A stretch of DNA of 64,000 nt from Billgrantia zhangzhouensis. GTDB lineage: Bacteria; Pseudomonadota; Gammaproteobacteria; Pseudomonadales; Halomonadaceae. Below are positions 50,556 through 58,046 of this stretch, in pieces (position 1 is the stretch's first letter; every line of letters begins with the position of its first letter). Both the position numbers and the translations under genes were made by a program. Below the pieces are notes generated by a model. That model was not told where the DNA came from and did not search any database. It worked only from the letters and a program-made list of their open reading frames with translations. Location of the stretch: NCBI RefSeq assembly GCF_021404465.1, contig NZ_JABFTT010000011.1:1-64000 (forward strand). The letters are read 5' to 3'.

Positions 50556-51368
50556 TCACGCTTCCTGGCGCTCGGTCTCGTACCGGGACTCTGGGGCCAT
50601 CGGTTCCCAATAGCGGGCCGCCTCGTCGCCGGTACGGTTGAGGTCGATCTGGAAGCGGTAGCGGTCAGGACGGTAGAGCGCGTCGAGATGCTCCACGCCG
50701 CGTCCTTCTTCGTCGTACACCACTCGGGTGAGTGCGATCAGCGGCGAGCCCACGGCGACGTCGAGTGCTGCGGCCACTTCATGGGTAGCCAGGGTGGCTG
50801 AGATGGTCTGGGCCGCGTGATCGACTTTCACGCCGCTTCGTTCTAGCAGAGCGAACAGCGGCGTCTGCGACAGGTCTGCCTCGTTGTAATGCAGGGCGAT
50901 GTACTCCGGAACATGAGTCACCAAGTAGGAGAACGGCTTGTCGTCGGCCATGCGTACGCGAATCGAACGTTGCACTCGGTCGCCGTCGGGCAGTCCCAGA
51001 CTTTCGCGTACCGGCTCCGGCGGCCTGACATAGCAGAACTCCAGCAGCCGTACCCGTGAGGCCTTGCTCATCTTGACCATGTTGGGCAGCAGGTTGGCGA
51101 CGCTGGCGGTCATCACCGTGGCATCCAGCGGCTGTTCCAGTACCACCGTGCCGAGCCCGGGCTTGCGCGCCACCAGCCCCGCCTCGTTGAGGGCTTGCAT
51201 GGCGCGGCGGACCGTGACCCTCGATACGCCGTACTGCTCCGCCAGTTTCAGTTCGCCGGGCAGCTTGCGTCCCGGGGCCAGCCGGCCGCTGAGGATCGCA
51301 TCCTTGAGCAGCAGATAGATGCGATGGGACTTGGTGCCCCCGACGGAGTTGGCATGCGTATCGTTCAT
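50556..51368 (-). CDS. GntR family transcriptional regulator (HutC subfamily)
   Basis: Winged-helix N-terminus (IYLLLKDAILSGRLAPGRKL, ELKLAEQYGVSRVTVRRAMQ, GLVARKPGLGTVVLEQP) and a C-terminal UTRA ligand-binding domain (SYLVTHVPEYIALHYNEADL, then TRVVYDEEGRGVEHLDALYR). 270 residues from ATG 51368 (AAGGA upstream); the frame continues further up but lacks a ribosome site. Encoded between the two operons of the catabolic locus, it is the probable local regulator of both, with sites at 50496-50526 and 51439-51456. Confidence 0.88.
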   Translation of the reverse strand: MNDTHANSVGGTKSHRIYLLLKDAILSGRLAPGRKLPGELKLAEQYGVSRVTVRRAMQALNEAGLVARKPGLGTVVLEQPLDATVMTASVANLLPNMVKMSKASRVRLLEFCYVRPPEPVRESLGLPDGDRVQRSIRVRMADDKPFSYLVTHVPEYIALHYNEADLSQTPLFALLERSGVKVDHAAQTISATLATHEVAAALDVAVGSPLIALTRVVYDEEGRGVEHLDALYRPDRYRFQIDLNRTGDEAARYWEPMAPESRYETERQEA

Positions 51369-51438
51369 GATGCAGTCCTTGGTCTTGTTGCCATTCAGGG
51401 GGAGGCGCTTGACGCGATGCATGGAGTAGACATAGAAA

Positions 51439-51456
51439 TGTATTATGCATAGTACA
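51439..51456. promoter_or_regulatory. Operator candidate between GntR and the divergent operon
   Basis: TGTATTATGCATAGTACA, a nearly perfect palindrome (16 of 18 bases symmetric, TGTA-N10-TACA). It sits between the GntR gene and the plus-strand operon starting at 51525, so bound GntR could control both its own gene and the operon. Confidence 0.6.
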
Positions 51457-51524
51457 GATAGATGTTCCATGCATGTTGAAGCATAGCGCCAAACAACGAC
51501 AAAGGCTTCCCTGGAGAACTTGCC

Positions 51525-51911
51525 ATGCCTGTCGATATGCCCGCCGCATCCTCCGAGGAAGTGGTACGCAACTTTCTCGAAGCCATGGAGGCGCGCGATC
51601 TTTCCCGTGCCGAGTGTCTGCTCGACGAGGGCTTCACCGTGGTCTTCCCCGGCAGCGGCGAAATGACCCGGCTATCCGAGCTTACGGCCTGGGCCGCCAG
51701 CCGCTATCGCGTCGTACGCAAGCGCATCGCCGCTTTCGACACCTGTGGCGAGGGCAAGTACGTCACGGTGGTCTGCCACGGCGAACTCGACGGGGAATGG
51801 CTCGACGGGACGCCTTTCTCCGGCGTGCGCTTCATCGATCGCTTCGAGCTACGCCATGGCCGGATCGCTCGCCAGCAGGTCTGGAATGACCTGGCGCTGG
51901 AACGCAACTGA
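51525..51911 (+). CDS. SnoaL-like / nuclear transport factor 2 fold protein
   Basis: 128-residue protein with the NTF2-like cone fold pattern: EEVVRNFLEAMEARDLSRAE (first helix), DEGFTVVFPGSGEMTRLSEL, VTVVCHGELDGEWLDG and FIDRFELRHGRIARQQVWND, the typical final strand pair. Such proteins act as small isomerases, dehydratases, hydrolases or scaffolds; the role here is unknown. First gene of the plus-strand operon, just after the palindromic operator. Confidence 0.8.
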   Translation: MPVDMPAASSEEVVRNFLEAMEARDLSRAECLLDEGFTVVFPGSGEMTRLSELTAWAASRYRVVRKRIAAFDTCGEGKYVTVVCHGELDGEWLDGTPFSGVRFIDRFELRHGRIARQQVWNDLALERN

Positions 51912-51966
51912 GCCAGGCATCCCGCCTGCCTTCGATTTTCCTATGACGACCGAGGAAACCCTGTTC

Positions 51967-52842
51967 ATGACTCATCCCGCCAACGATCTGAAGGCCAGGC
52001 TGCACGCCCCCGAGATCGTCGTGGCGCCGGGTGTCTACGATGCCCTGAGCGCCTCGCTTGCCGCCGATGCCGGCTTCGATACCGTCTACCTCTCGGGTGC
52101 CAGCATCGCCTACACCCAGCTCGGCCGCCCCGATATCGGCCTGGTCAGCGTCAGCGAGGTCAACGACGTGATGTCGCATATCCGCGAGCGCACCGAGCTT
52201 TCCGTAGTGGTGGACTGCGATACCGGTTTCGGCAACGCCATGAACGTGATGCGCAGCGTACGCCTGCTGGAGCGCGCCGGGGCCAACGCCATCCAGCTCG
52301 AGGACCAGACCTACCCCAAGCGCTGCGGCCATCTGCGCGGCAAGACCCTGGTACCGGAAGGCGAGATGGTTGGCAAGCTCAAGGCCGCGCTGGATGCTCG
52401 CGACAACGACACGACCCTGATCGTCGGCCGCACCGATGCGGTGGCGGTGGAGGGCACCGAGCGAGCCATCGAGCGCGCCCGGGCCTACCGTGAGGCCGGG
52501 GTCGACATGCTGTTCATCGAGGGGATTCGCAGCGACGACGACATTGCTCGCATCATGGCCGAGTTCCGCGGCGAGATTCCGATCATGGCCAACATGGTGG
52601 AGGGGGGCGACACGCCGCTGCAGAACGCCCAGGCGCTACAGGAACTAGGCTTTTCTCTGGTGATCTTCCCCGGTGCCCTGGTGCGCGCCTTCACTCACAT
52701 GGCGAGCCAGTTCTTCGACACCCTGCGCCGTGATGGCACCACCGATGCCTTTCGCGAGCACATGCTCGATTTTCGCCAGCTCAACGAGGTGCTCGGCACG
52801 CGCAAGATGCTCGAGCTGGGCGAGAAGTACGATGACCGCTAA
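51967..52842 (+). CDS. Isocitrate lyase/PEP mutase superfamily C-C lyase (methylisocitrate/dimethylmalate lyase-like)
   Basis: TIM-barrel lyase, 291 residues. It carries the lyase-type active loop PKRCGH with catalytic Cys120, the metal-site DCDTGFGNAMN and ED(Q) in AIQLEDQTYPKRCGH, and VAPGVYDALSASLAADAGFD at the start. The intact Cys-containing loop argues for a true C-C lyase (2-methylisocitrate lyase, 2,3-dimethylmalate lyase or similar) rather than a phosphonomutase. ATG 51967 is preferred, with GAGGA upstream; ATG 51943 is possible. Next to a LeuCD-type hydratase, it could split an alkylmalate into pyruvate plus a carboxylate. Confidence 0.85.
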   Translation: MTHPANDLKARLHAPEIVVAPGVYDALSASLAADAGFDTVYLSGASIAYTQLGRPDIGLVSVSEVNDVMSHIRERTELSVVVDCDTGFGNAMNVMRSVRLLERAGANAIQLEDQTYPKRCGHLRGKTLVPEGEMVGKLKAALDARDNDTTLIVGRTDAVAVEGTERAIERARAYREAGVDMLFIEGIRSDDDIARIMAEFRGEIPIMANMVEGGDTPLQNAQALQELGFSLVIFPGALVRAFTHMASQFFDTLRRDGTTDAFREHMLDFRQLNEVLGTRKMLELGEKYDDR

Positions 52843-52875
52843 GGCAAAGAACAACCGACTGCAGGAGAGAGAGCG

Positions 52876-53550
52876 ATGATCACGACTGATAAAACCGCCA
52901 AGGAGATTTTCTTCGAGGTGATGGCCAACCCCCAGCGCGTGCCATTCGGATTCGGCAACAAAGCGGTGCTGGTCAACGTCGACCCACAAAAGGCTTATAC
53001 CCGAACCGATCTGTACAAGACCGCCTACGAGACCGACCCCAACCAGCTCGACTACGTCAACCAACTGGCGCGCGGCTTCCGTAGGCTTGACTGGCCGGTG
53101 GTGTGGACCCATGTGGCTTTCCTCGACTCCGCCGAGGATGCCGGTGTGTGGGGGACGCGCACCGATACCCCCGACTCGCTGCAGAACATCAAGTACGGTT
53201 CCGACCGCGCGGCCTTCGACGAGCGGGTCGAGATCGAGAAGGAGGACGTGGTCTATACCAAGCGCATGCCTTCGGCCTTCTTCGAGACTCCGCTACAGTC
53301 GCTGCTGGTATGGCATCAGGTGGATACCGTCATCGTCACCGGCGGCTCCACCTCGGGCTGCATTCGCGCCACCGCGGTGGACAGCCTCTCGCGGGGCTAC
53401 CGCACCATCGTGCCGATGGAGTGTGTGGCCGACAAGCACGAAAGCTACCACTACGCCAACCTCACCGACCTGCACCTGAAGTACGCCGACGTGATGAACG
53501 TGGCCGACGTGCTGGCCTGGCTCGAGGGACGTGCGGCCGAGCAGGCCTGA
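52876..53550 (+). CDS. Isochorismatase-family amidohydrolase (carbamoylsarcosine/maleamate amidase-like)
   Basis: Cysteine hydrolase, 224 residues. Catalytic triad visible as Asp36 (LVNVDPQKAY), Lys129 (VYTKRMPSAFFET) and Cys162 (GGSTSGCIRATAVD) with the preceding cis-peptide region. The layout and length match N-carbamoylsarcosine amidase and maleamate amidase more than nicotinamidase or isochorismatase. It would release ammonia from an open-chain amide. Good ribosome site (CAGGAGAG). Third gene of the operon. Confidence 0.88.
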   Translation: MITTDKTAKEIFFEVMANPQRVPFGFGNKAVLVNVDPQKAYTRTDLYKTAYETDPNQLDYVNQLARGFRRLDWPVVWTHVAFLDSAEDAGVWGTRTDTPDSLQNIKYGSDRAAFDERVEIEKEDVVYTKRMPSAFFETPLQSLLVWHQVDTVIVTGGSTSGCIRATAVDSLSRGYRTIVPMECVADKHESYHYANLTDLHLKYADVMNVADVLAWLEGRAAEQA

Positions 53551-53567
53551 GCGGCGAGGAGGCTGAG

Positions 53568-54530
53568 ATGCAGGCAGAAATGAAAGAACGGCTGGACGCC
53601 TACGCCTACTGGCCCTATGAGAACCGGCCGAAGATCACCTGGCCGGGTGGGGCACGAGTCGCCTTCTGGGTGGCCCCCAACATCGAATACTACGAACTCG
53701 ATCCCCCGGCCAACCCCCAGCGCAAGCCATGGCCCACGCCGCACCCCTCGGTGCCGGGCTTCAGCATCCGCGACTACGGCAACCGGGTCGGGCACCAGCG
53801 GCAGATGGCGCTACTCGACAAGTACGGGATTCGCGGCTCTGTATCGCTCTCCGTGGCGCTATGCGAACACCATCCCGAGATCATTGCGATGTGCCGCGAG
53901 CGCGACTGGGAGTTCTTCAGCCACGGCATCTACAACACCCGCTATACCTATGGCATGAGCGAGGAGCAGGAGCGGGAGATGATCCGCGACGGCATCGAGA
54001 CGATCCACCGCCATACCGGACAGAAGTGTGCCGGCTACCTGGCGCCGGCGCTCTCCCACTCGGAGCATACCCTCGACCTGTTTGCCGAGGTGGGCCAGGA
54101 ACTGTTCGGCGAAGAGGGTGGCATCTACACCAGCGACCTCTTCCACGATGACCAACCCACGCCGATCCACCTGCGCTCGGGGCGGCGCTTCATCTCCATG
54201 CCCTATTCGCTGGAGATGAACGACACCATCGTCTACGCGGTGAACAAGGTAGAGCCGCGTCACTATCTGACCATGCTCAAGCGCCACTTCGATCGGCTCT
54301 ACGCTGAGGGTGCCGAGTCGGGCACGGTGATGTGCATTCCCACCCATAACTACCAGATCAGTTGCCCGCACCGCATCAAGGCCTTCGAGGAGGCACTGGA
54401 GTACATCACCGGCCACAGTGACGTATGGGTCGCCACCGGTCGCGAGATCGCCCAGCACTATCTCGCCCACCACTACGACGACGCCCTGCGAGACATCGAG
54501 GCCAAGGCTGCCACGGCAGGGAGGAGCTGA
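53568..54530 (+). CDS. Polysaccharide deacetylase-family hydrolase, PuuE-like (first copy)
   Basis: Carbohydrate-esterase-4 fold protein of the PuuE allantoinase branch, 320 residues from ATG 53568 (AGGAGG upstream). It shows FSIRDYGNRVGHQRQMALLD, EFFSHGIYNTRYTYG with His119, GYLAPALSHSEHT and IYTSDLFHDDQPTP. The last motif, normally LHPxLxGxPHRI, is CIPTHNYQISCPHRI here, so it differs from the second copy in a substrate or metal-site region. Probably hydrolyses a C-N bond of a small amide or cyclic imide rather than a polysaccharide. It is three bases from the paralogue that follows. Confidence 0.82.
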   Translation: MQAEMKERLDAYAYWPYENRPKITWPGGARVAFWVAPNIEYYELDPPANPQRKPWPTPHPSVPGFSIRDYGNRVGHQRQMALLDKYGIRGSVSLSVALCEHHPEIIAMCRERDWEFFSHGIYNTRYTYGMSEEQEREMIRDGIETIHRHTGQKCAGYLAPALSHSEHTLDLFAEVGQELFGEEGGIYTSDLFHDDQPTPIHLRSGRRFISMPYSLEMNDTIVYAVNKVEPRHYLTMLKRHFDRLYAEGAESGTVMCIPTHNYQISCPHRIKAFEEALEYITGHSDVWVATGREIAQHYLAHHYDDALRDIEAKAATAGRS

Positions 54531-54533
54531 GCC

Positions 54534-55484
54534 ATGTCCTTCAAGAACGCGTCTCTCGAACCGGACCACCTGCACTATCCCTGGCGGCGCCATGGCTACG
54601 ACCACGAACGCTACGTCTGGTCGATGCTCGGTGACCGCCGGCCGATCCGCTGGCCGGACGACAAGCCACTGGCGGTGTGGATCAACGTCTCGCTGCAGTT
54701 CTACCCGCTCAATCAGCGCGGCGTACCGTTCAAGGTACCCAATGGCATGACCATGCCCTATCCGGACCTGCGTCACTACTCGCTGCGCGATTACGGCAAC
54801 CGGGTGGGCATCTACCGCATGCTCGCGGCATTCGAGCAGCGCGGCATCCGTCCCACCTGGGCGATCAACGCCCAACTCGCCGAGCAGCACCCCTACCTGC
54901 TGAATCGCCTGAAAGCCTACGGCGGGGAGTTCCTGTGCCATGGCTGGAACATGGATCACCTGCACTACGGCGGTCAGGATCGCGACGAGGAGGCCGAGAT
55001 CGTGCGCCGCTCGGTTACGACGCTGCGCGAGCTGACCGGGCAACCCGTTCGCGGCTGGCTGAGTCCGGCCAAGCACCAGAGCTGGAACACTCCTGAGCTG
55101 CTCGCCGAGAACGGCATCGAGTACTGCTGCGACTGGGTCAATGACGATATGCCCTATGCGTTCACGACCGAGCGTGGCGAGCTGACCATGCTGCCGCTCT
55201 CCACCGAGATCGAAGACCAGTTCGTGATGTGCCAGAACCTGCACTCGGAGGACAGCTGGGTCAGCCAGGTGACGGACGCCTTCGACTTCCTGCTTGACGA
55301 GGGGAGGGAGCAGGGCGGCCGGTTGCTGGCGCTCAACTTGCACCCTTGGCTCGTCGGTCAGCCGCATCGCATCGGCTGCCTGGAAGCGGTGCTTGACCAT
55401 ATTGCCGGGCATTCCGAGGTGTGGCAGGCGCCGGCGGGGGAAATTCTCGACGCCTATCGGGCCCAGGCCGGCGACAACGACTGA
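54534..55484 (+). CDS. Polysaccharide deacetylase-family hydrolase, PuuE-like (second copy)
   Basis: Paralogue of the preceding gene with the complete PuuE pattern, 316 residues: SLRDYGNRVGIYRMLAAFEQ, EFLCHGWNMDHLHYG (His136), GWLSPAKHQSWNT, YCCDWVNDDMPY and LNLHPWLVGQPHRIGCLEAV (His270). Family members such as PuuE open the hydantoin ring of allantoin without a classical amidohydrolase site. The tandem pair may form a heteromer or act on two successive substrates; both would be cytoplasmic, as neither has a signal peptide. Confidence 0.84.
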   Translation: MSFKNASLEPDHLHYPWRRHGYDHERYVWSMLGDRRPIRWPDDKPLAVWINVSLQFYPLNQRGVPFKVPNGMTMPYPDLRHYSLRDYGNRVGIYRMLAAFEQRGIRPTWAINAQLAEQHPYLLNRLKAYGGEFLCHGWNMDHLHYGGQDRDEEAEIVRRSVTTLRELTGQPVRGWLSPAKHQSWNTPELLAENGIEYCCDWVNDDMPYAFTTERGELTMLPLSTEIEDQFVMCQNLHSEDSWVSQVTDAFDFLLDEGREQGGRLLALNLHPWLVGQPHRIGCLEAVLDHIAGHSEVWQAPAGEILDAYRAQAGDND

Positions 55485-55493
55485 GGAGACATC

Positions 55494-56906
55494 ATGGCGA
55501 TCATGGCTGTTGGCGGCGCGGAGGAGTTCGAGGCGCACGTGCCGCTGGTCATCGTGGGCGCTGGCGCCTGCGGTCTGGTGGCGGCACTCGCCGCCAAGCG
55601 GTTCGGCACGGATTCGGTGGTGCTGGAGCGCGACGCGCTGCCGCGGGGCAGTACCTCCATGTCCCAGGGGTTCATTCCGGCGGCGGGTACGCGCTTCCAG
55701 GACGAAAAAGGCGTCAAGGACAGTCCCGAGCTGATGGCCCAGGATATCCAGCGCAAGAACGGATACGAGGCGGACCCAGCCATCGTGCGTGCCTTGGCCG
55801 AGGCCTCCGCCGGCGTGGTGGAGTGGCTGGCCGACGCTCACGGCGTTCCCTTCGACCTGGTGGAGGGCTTCCTCTACCCCGGCCACAGCCGCATGCGCAT
55901 GCATGCCACTCCGCGGCGCACCGGGGAGGAACTGATGGGCAGCCTGCTCAATGCCGTGGAGGCGGCAGGCATCGACCTGCTCACCGAAGCCCAGGTGGTG
56001 GACCTGCACGTCGACGATAGCGGCCGGGTGCACGGCGTGACCCTGGCACGCCCCGATGGCAGCCGGGAGTCCATCGGCTGTGACGCCCTGATCCTTGCCT
56101 GCAACGGCTATGGCGGTAACCCGGAGCTGGTGGCCCGCCATCTGCCAGCCTTGAAGGATGCTCTCTACTACGGCCACGAGGGCAACCAGGGCGATGCCCT
56201 GCTGTGGGGCGAAGCCATGGGCGCCAGTCTCAAGGATCTGGGCGCCTGCCAGGGGCACGGCTCGCTGGCGATGCCGCACCAGACCCTGATCACCTGGGCG
56301 GTGATGATGCGCGGTGGGGTGCAGGTCAACGCCGAAGGGCGGCGCTTCTCCAACGAGCACGGCGGCTATTCGGAACAGGCGGCCAAGGTGCTGGCCCAGC
56401 CGGGCGGCATGGCCTGGAACCTGTTCGACCGGCGCATCCACCAGGCGGCGCTGGAATTCGAGGACTATCGCAACGCCCATATCGCCGGGGCGGTACGCAC
56501 CTTCGACAGCCTGGAAGACATGGCCAAAGGCCTGGTACTACCGCTGGATGCCCTCCAGGCCACTTTGGCCGAGATGCACACTCTGGCCGAGAGCGGCGAG
56601 GGCGATGCCTTTGGTCGGACCTTCAGCGCCGAGGATCTATTGGTAGCGCCCTATCACGCCATCAAGGTCACCGGGGCGCTGTTCCATACCCAGGGCGGGC
56701 TCGAGGTGGATACCCAGGCGCGGGTACTGCGGCAAGATGGTTCCACCTTCGCCAACCTGTTCGCTGCCGGTGGTGCCGCGCGTGGTGTTTCCGGCTCGGG
56801 CGACAGCGGCTATCTTTCCGGCAACGGCCTGCTCAGTGCGGTGGTGCTGGGTGCCATTGCCGGCCGCGAGGCCGCCCGGCAGCTCAACTGCGACTCGGCC
56901 GCTTGA
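55494..56906 (+). CDS. FAD-dependent oxidoreductase, fumarate reductase/3-ketosteroid dehydrogenase-like
   Basis: Flavoprotein of 470 residues. N-terminal dinucleotide motif VGAGACGLVAALAAKRFG, the FAD-binding RGSTSMSQGFIPAAGTRF, a catalytic-domain segment with GGVQVNAEGRRFSNEHGGYS (Arg/His region), and the C-terminal LFAAGGAARGVSGSGDSGYL. Related enzymes reduce or introduce a C=C bond next to a carboxylate or carbonyl. In this operon it could interconvert a saturated and an unsaturated imide or diacid. Last gene of the operon, convergent with LysR. Confidence 0.87.
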   Translation: MAIMAVGGAEEFEAHVPLVIVGAGACGLVAALAAKRFGTDSVVLERDALPRGSTSMSQGFIPAAGTRFQDEKGVKDSPELMAQDIQRKNGYEADPAIVRALAEASAGVVEWLADAHGVPFDLVEGFLYPGHSRMRMHATPRRTGEELMGSLLNAVEAAGIDLLTEAQVVDLHVDDSGRVHGVTLARPDGSRESIGCDALILACNGYGGNPELVARHLPALKDALYYGHEGNQGDALLWGEAMGASLKDLGACQGHGSLAMPHQTLITWAVMMRGGVQVNAEGRRFSNEHGGYSEQAAKVLAQPGGMAWNLFDRRIHQAALEFEDYRNAHIAGAVRTFDSLEDMAKGLVLPLDALQATLAEMHTLAESGEGDAFGRTFSAEDLLVAPYHAIKVTGALFHTQGGLEVDTQARVLRQDGSTFANLFAAGGAARGVSGSGDSGYLSGNGLLSAVVLGAIAGREAARQLNCDSAA

Positions 56907-56917
56907 GACTTGCCTTG

Positions 56918-57874
56918 CTATTCCGAGGCGCTGGGCAGCATCAGCTCCCGCGCTTCGCCCATCAGCAGCGCCCTGTTGGCCTCCAACGCCTCACGCAGGA
57001 AGTCCCACAGCAGCCTCACCCGCGCCAGGCGGCGCTGCTCTTGGCGTGAGGTGATCCAGAACTGGCGCACGATCCCCACCTCATCGTTCAGCACGCTCTC
57101 GAGCCTGTCGCCGGTCTCGGCCATGAAGCACGGCAGCACGGCGAGCCCTGCTCCCTTCAAGGCGGCGGAGTGCTGGGTGGTGACGCTGGTGCTGCGAATC
57201 GAGAAGTGCGGCCCCGGCTGGCCCACTACTGCCGGGTCGAGCAGCGGGTCGAGGTAGCTCAACTGTTCGCTGAAGATCAGGTCGTCGACGTAGCCGATCA
57301 GCCGGTGGCGGCCCAGTTCGTCGAGTCGCGCCGGGCGGCCATGGCGGCGAAAGTAGCTTTCGCTGCCGTAGAGACGCAGGCGGTAGTCGCACAGCCGCGA
57401 GATCACCAGTCCCTGGCTTGCCGGGCGCTCCACGGTGATAGCCAGATCGGCCTCGTGACGGCTCAGGTTGACCACCCGCGGCAGGGCCAGCAGGTCCAGG
57501 GTGATGCCCGGGTGGCGCTCGCAGAAGGCCGAGAGCAGCGGGGCGATGACCCAAGTGCCGAAGCCTTCGGTCACGCCCAGGCGAATCTGGCCGCTGAGCT
57601 GGCGGTTCTTGTCGGAAAGGCTCTCGCCCGCCTCGAAGGCGTGGCGGGCCATCTCCTCGGCGTGGGCCAGCAGTTGCTGTCCGGCCTCGGTCAGGTGATA
57701 GCCGTGGGTGCTACGCTCGAAGAGCTGGGTGTTGAGTTTCTGCTCGAAGCGACGGGTGCGGCGCGACAGCGTGGAGTGGTTCAAGCCCAGGCGCCGAGCG
57801 GCGTCGGTGAGCCGCTGGCTGCGCGCCACTTCGAGAAAGATCTGGATGTCCTGCCAGTCGAGCACGGTTTGCAC
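56918..57874 (-). CDS. LysR family transcriptional regulator
   Basis: 318 residues. N-terminal helix-turn-helix (FLEVARSQRLTDAARRLGLN, HSTLSRRTRRFEQKLNTQLF) and a LysR substrate-binding domain. The pattern resembles LysR regulators found beside aldehyde dehydrogenase genes. Divergent from mmsA; a perfect palindrome 14 bases upstream of its start (57888-57907) is a probable binding site. It is convergent with the flavoprotein gene. Confidence 0.88.
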   Translation of the reverse strand: MQTVLDWQDIQIFLEVARSQRLTDAARRLGLNHSTLSRRTRRFEQKLNTQLFERSTHGYHLTEAGQQLLAHAEEMARHAFEAGESLSDKNRQLSGQIRLGVTEGFGTWVIAPLLSAFCERHPGITLDLLALPRVVNLSRHEADLAITVERPASQGLVISRLCDYRLRLYGSESYFRRHGRPARLDELGRHRLIGYVDDLIFSEQLSYLDPLLDPAVVGQPGPHFSIRSTSVTTQHSAALKGAGLAVLPCFMAETGDRLESVLNDEVGIVRQFWITSRQEQRRLARVRLLWDFLREALEANRALLMGEARELMLPSASE

Positions 57875-57887
57875 CTCACGAAGTTTG

Positions 57888-57907
57888 CTTGTGCATTATC
57901 GCACAAG
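57888..57907. promoter_or_regulatory. LysR operator candidate
   Basis: CTTGTGC - ATTATC - GCACAAG, a perfect 7-base inverted repeat with a 6-base spacer, with LysR-type T-N11-A symmetry. Located between the divergent LysR and mmsA genes, close to the LysR start, typical of an autoregulatory and activating site. Confidence 0.6.
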
Positions 57908-58046
57908 GCATGTGAAGAAGTGCCCGTTGTCACACTTGCTCGCCGCTATATAGACTCGAATTCATCACGCTTCGTGTGTTCCTACACACAAGGTCTACAT
58001 CGCAGCTTCAGCCGAACAACGACTACAAGCACAACAGGAGTCCGCC

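Noticed and set aside
53859..56480. 873-codon minus-strand frame opposite the hydrolase/flavoprotein operon
   Set aside because: Very long, but its translation has no domain I recognise, and all plus-strand genes beneath it show clear catalytic motifs and ribosome sites.
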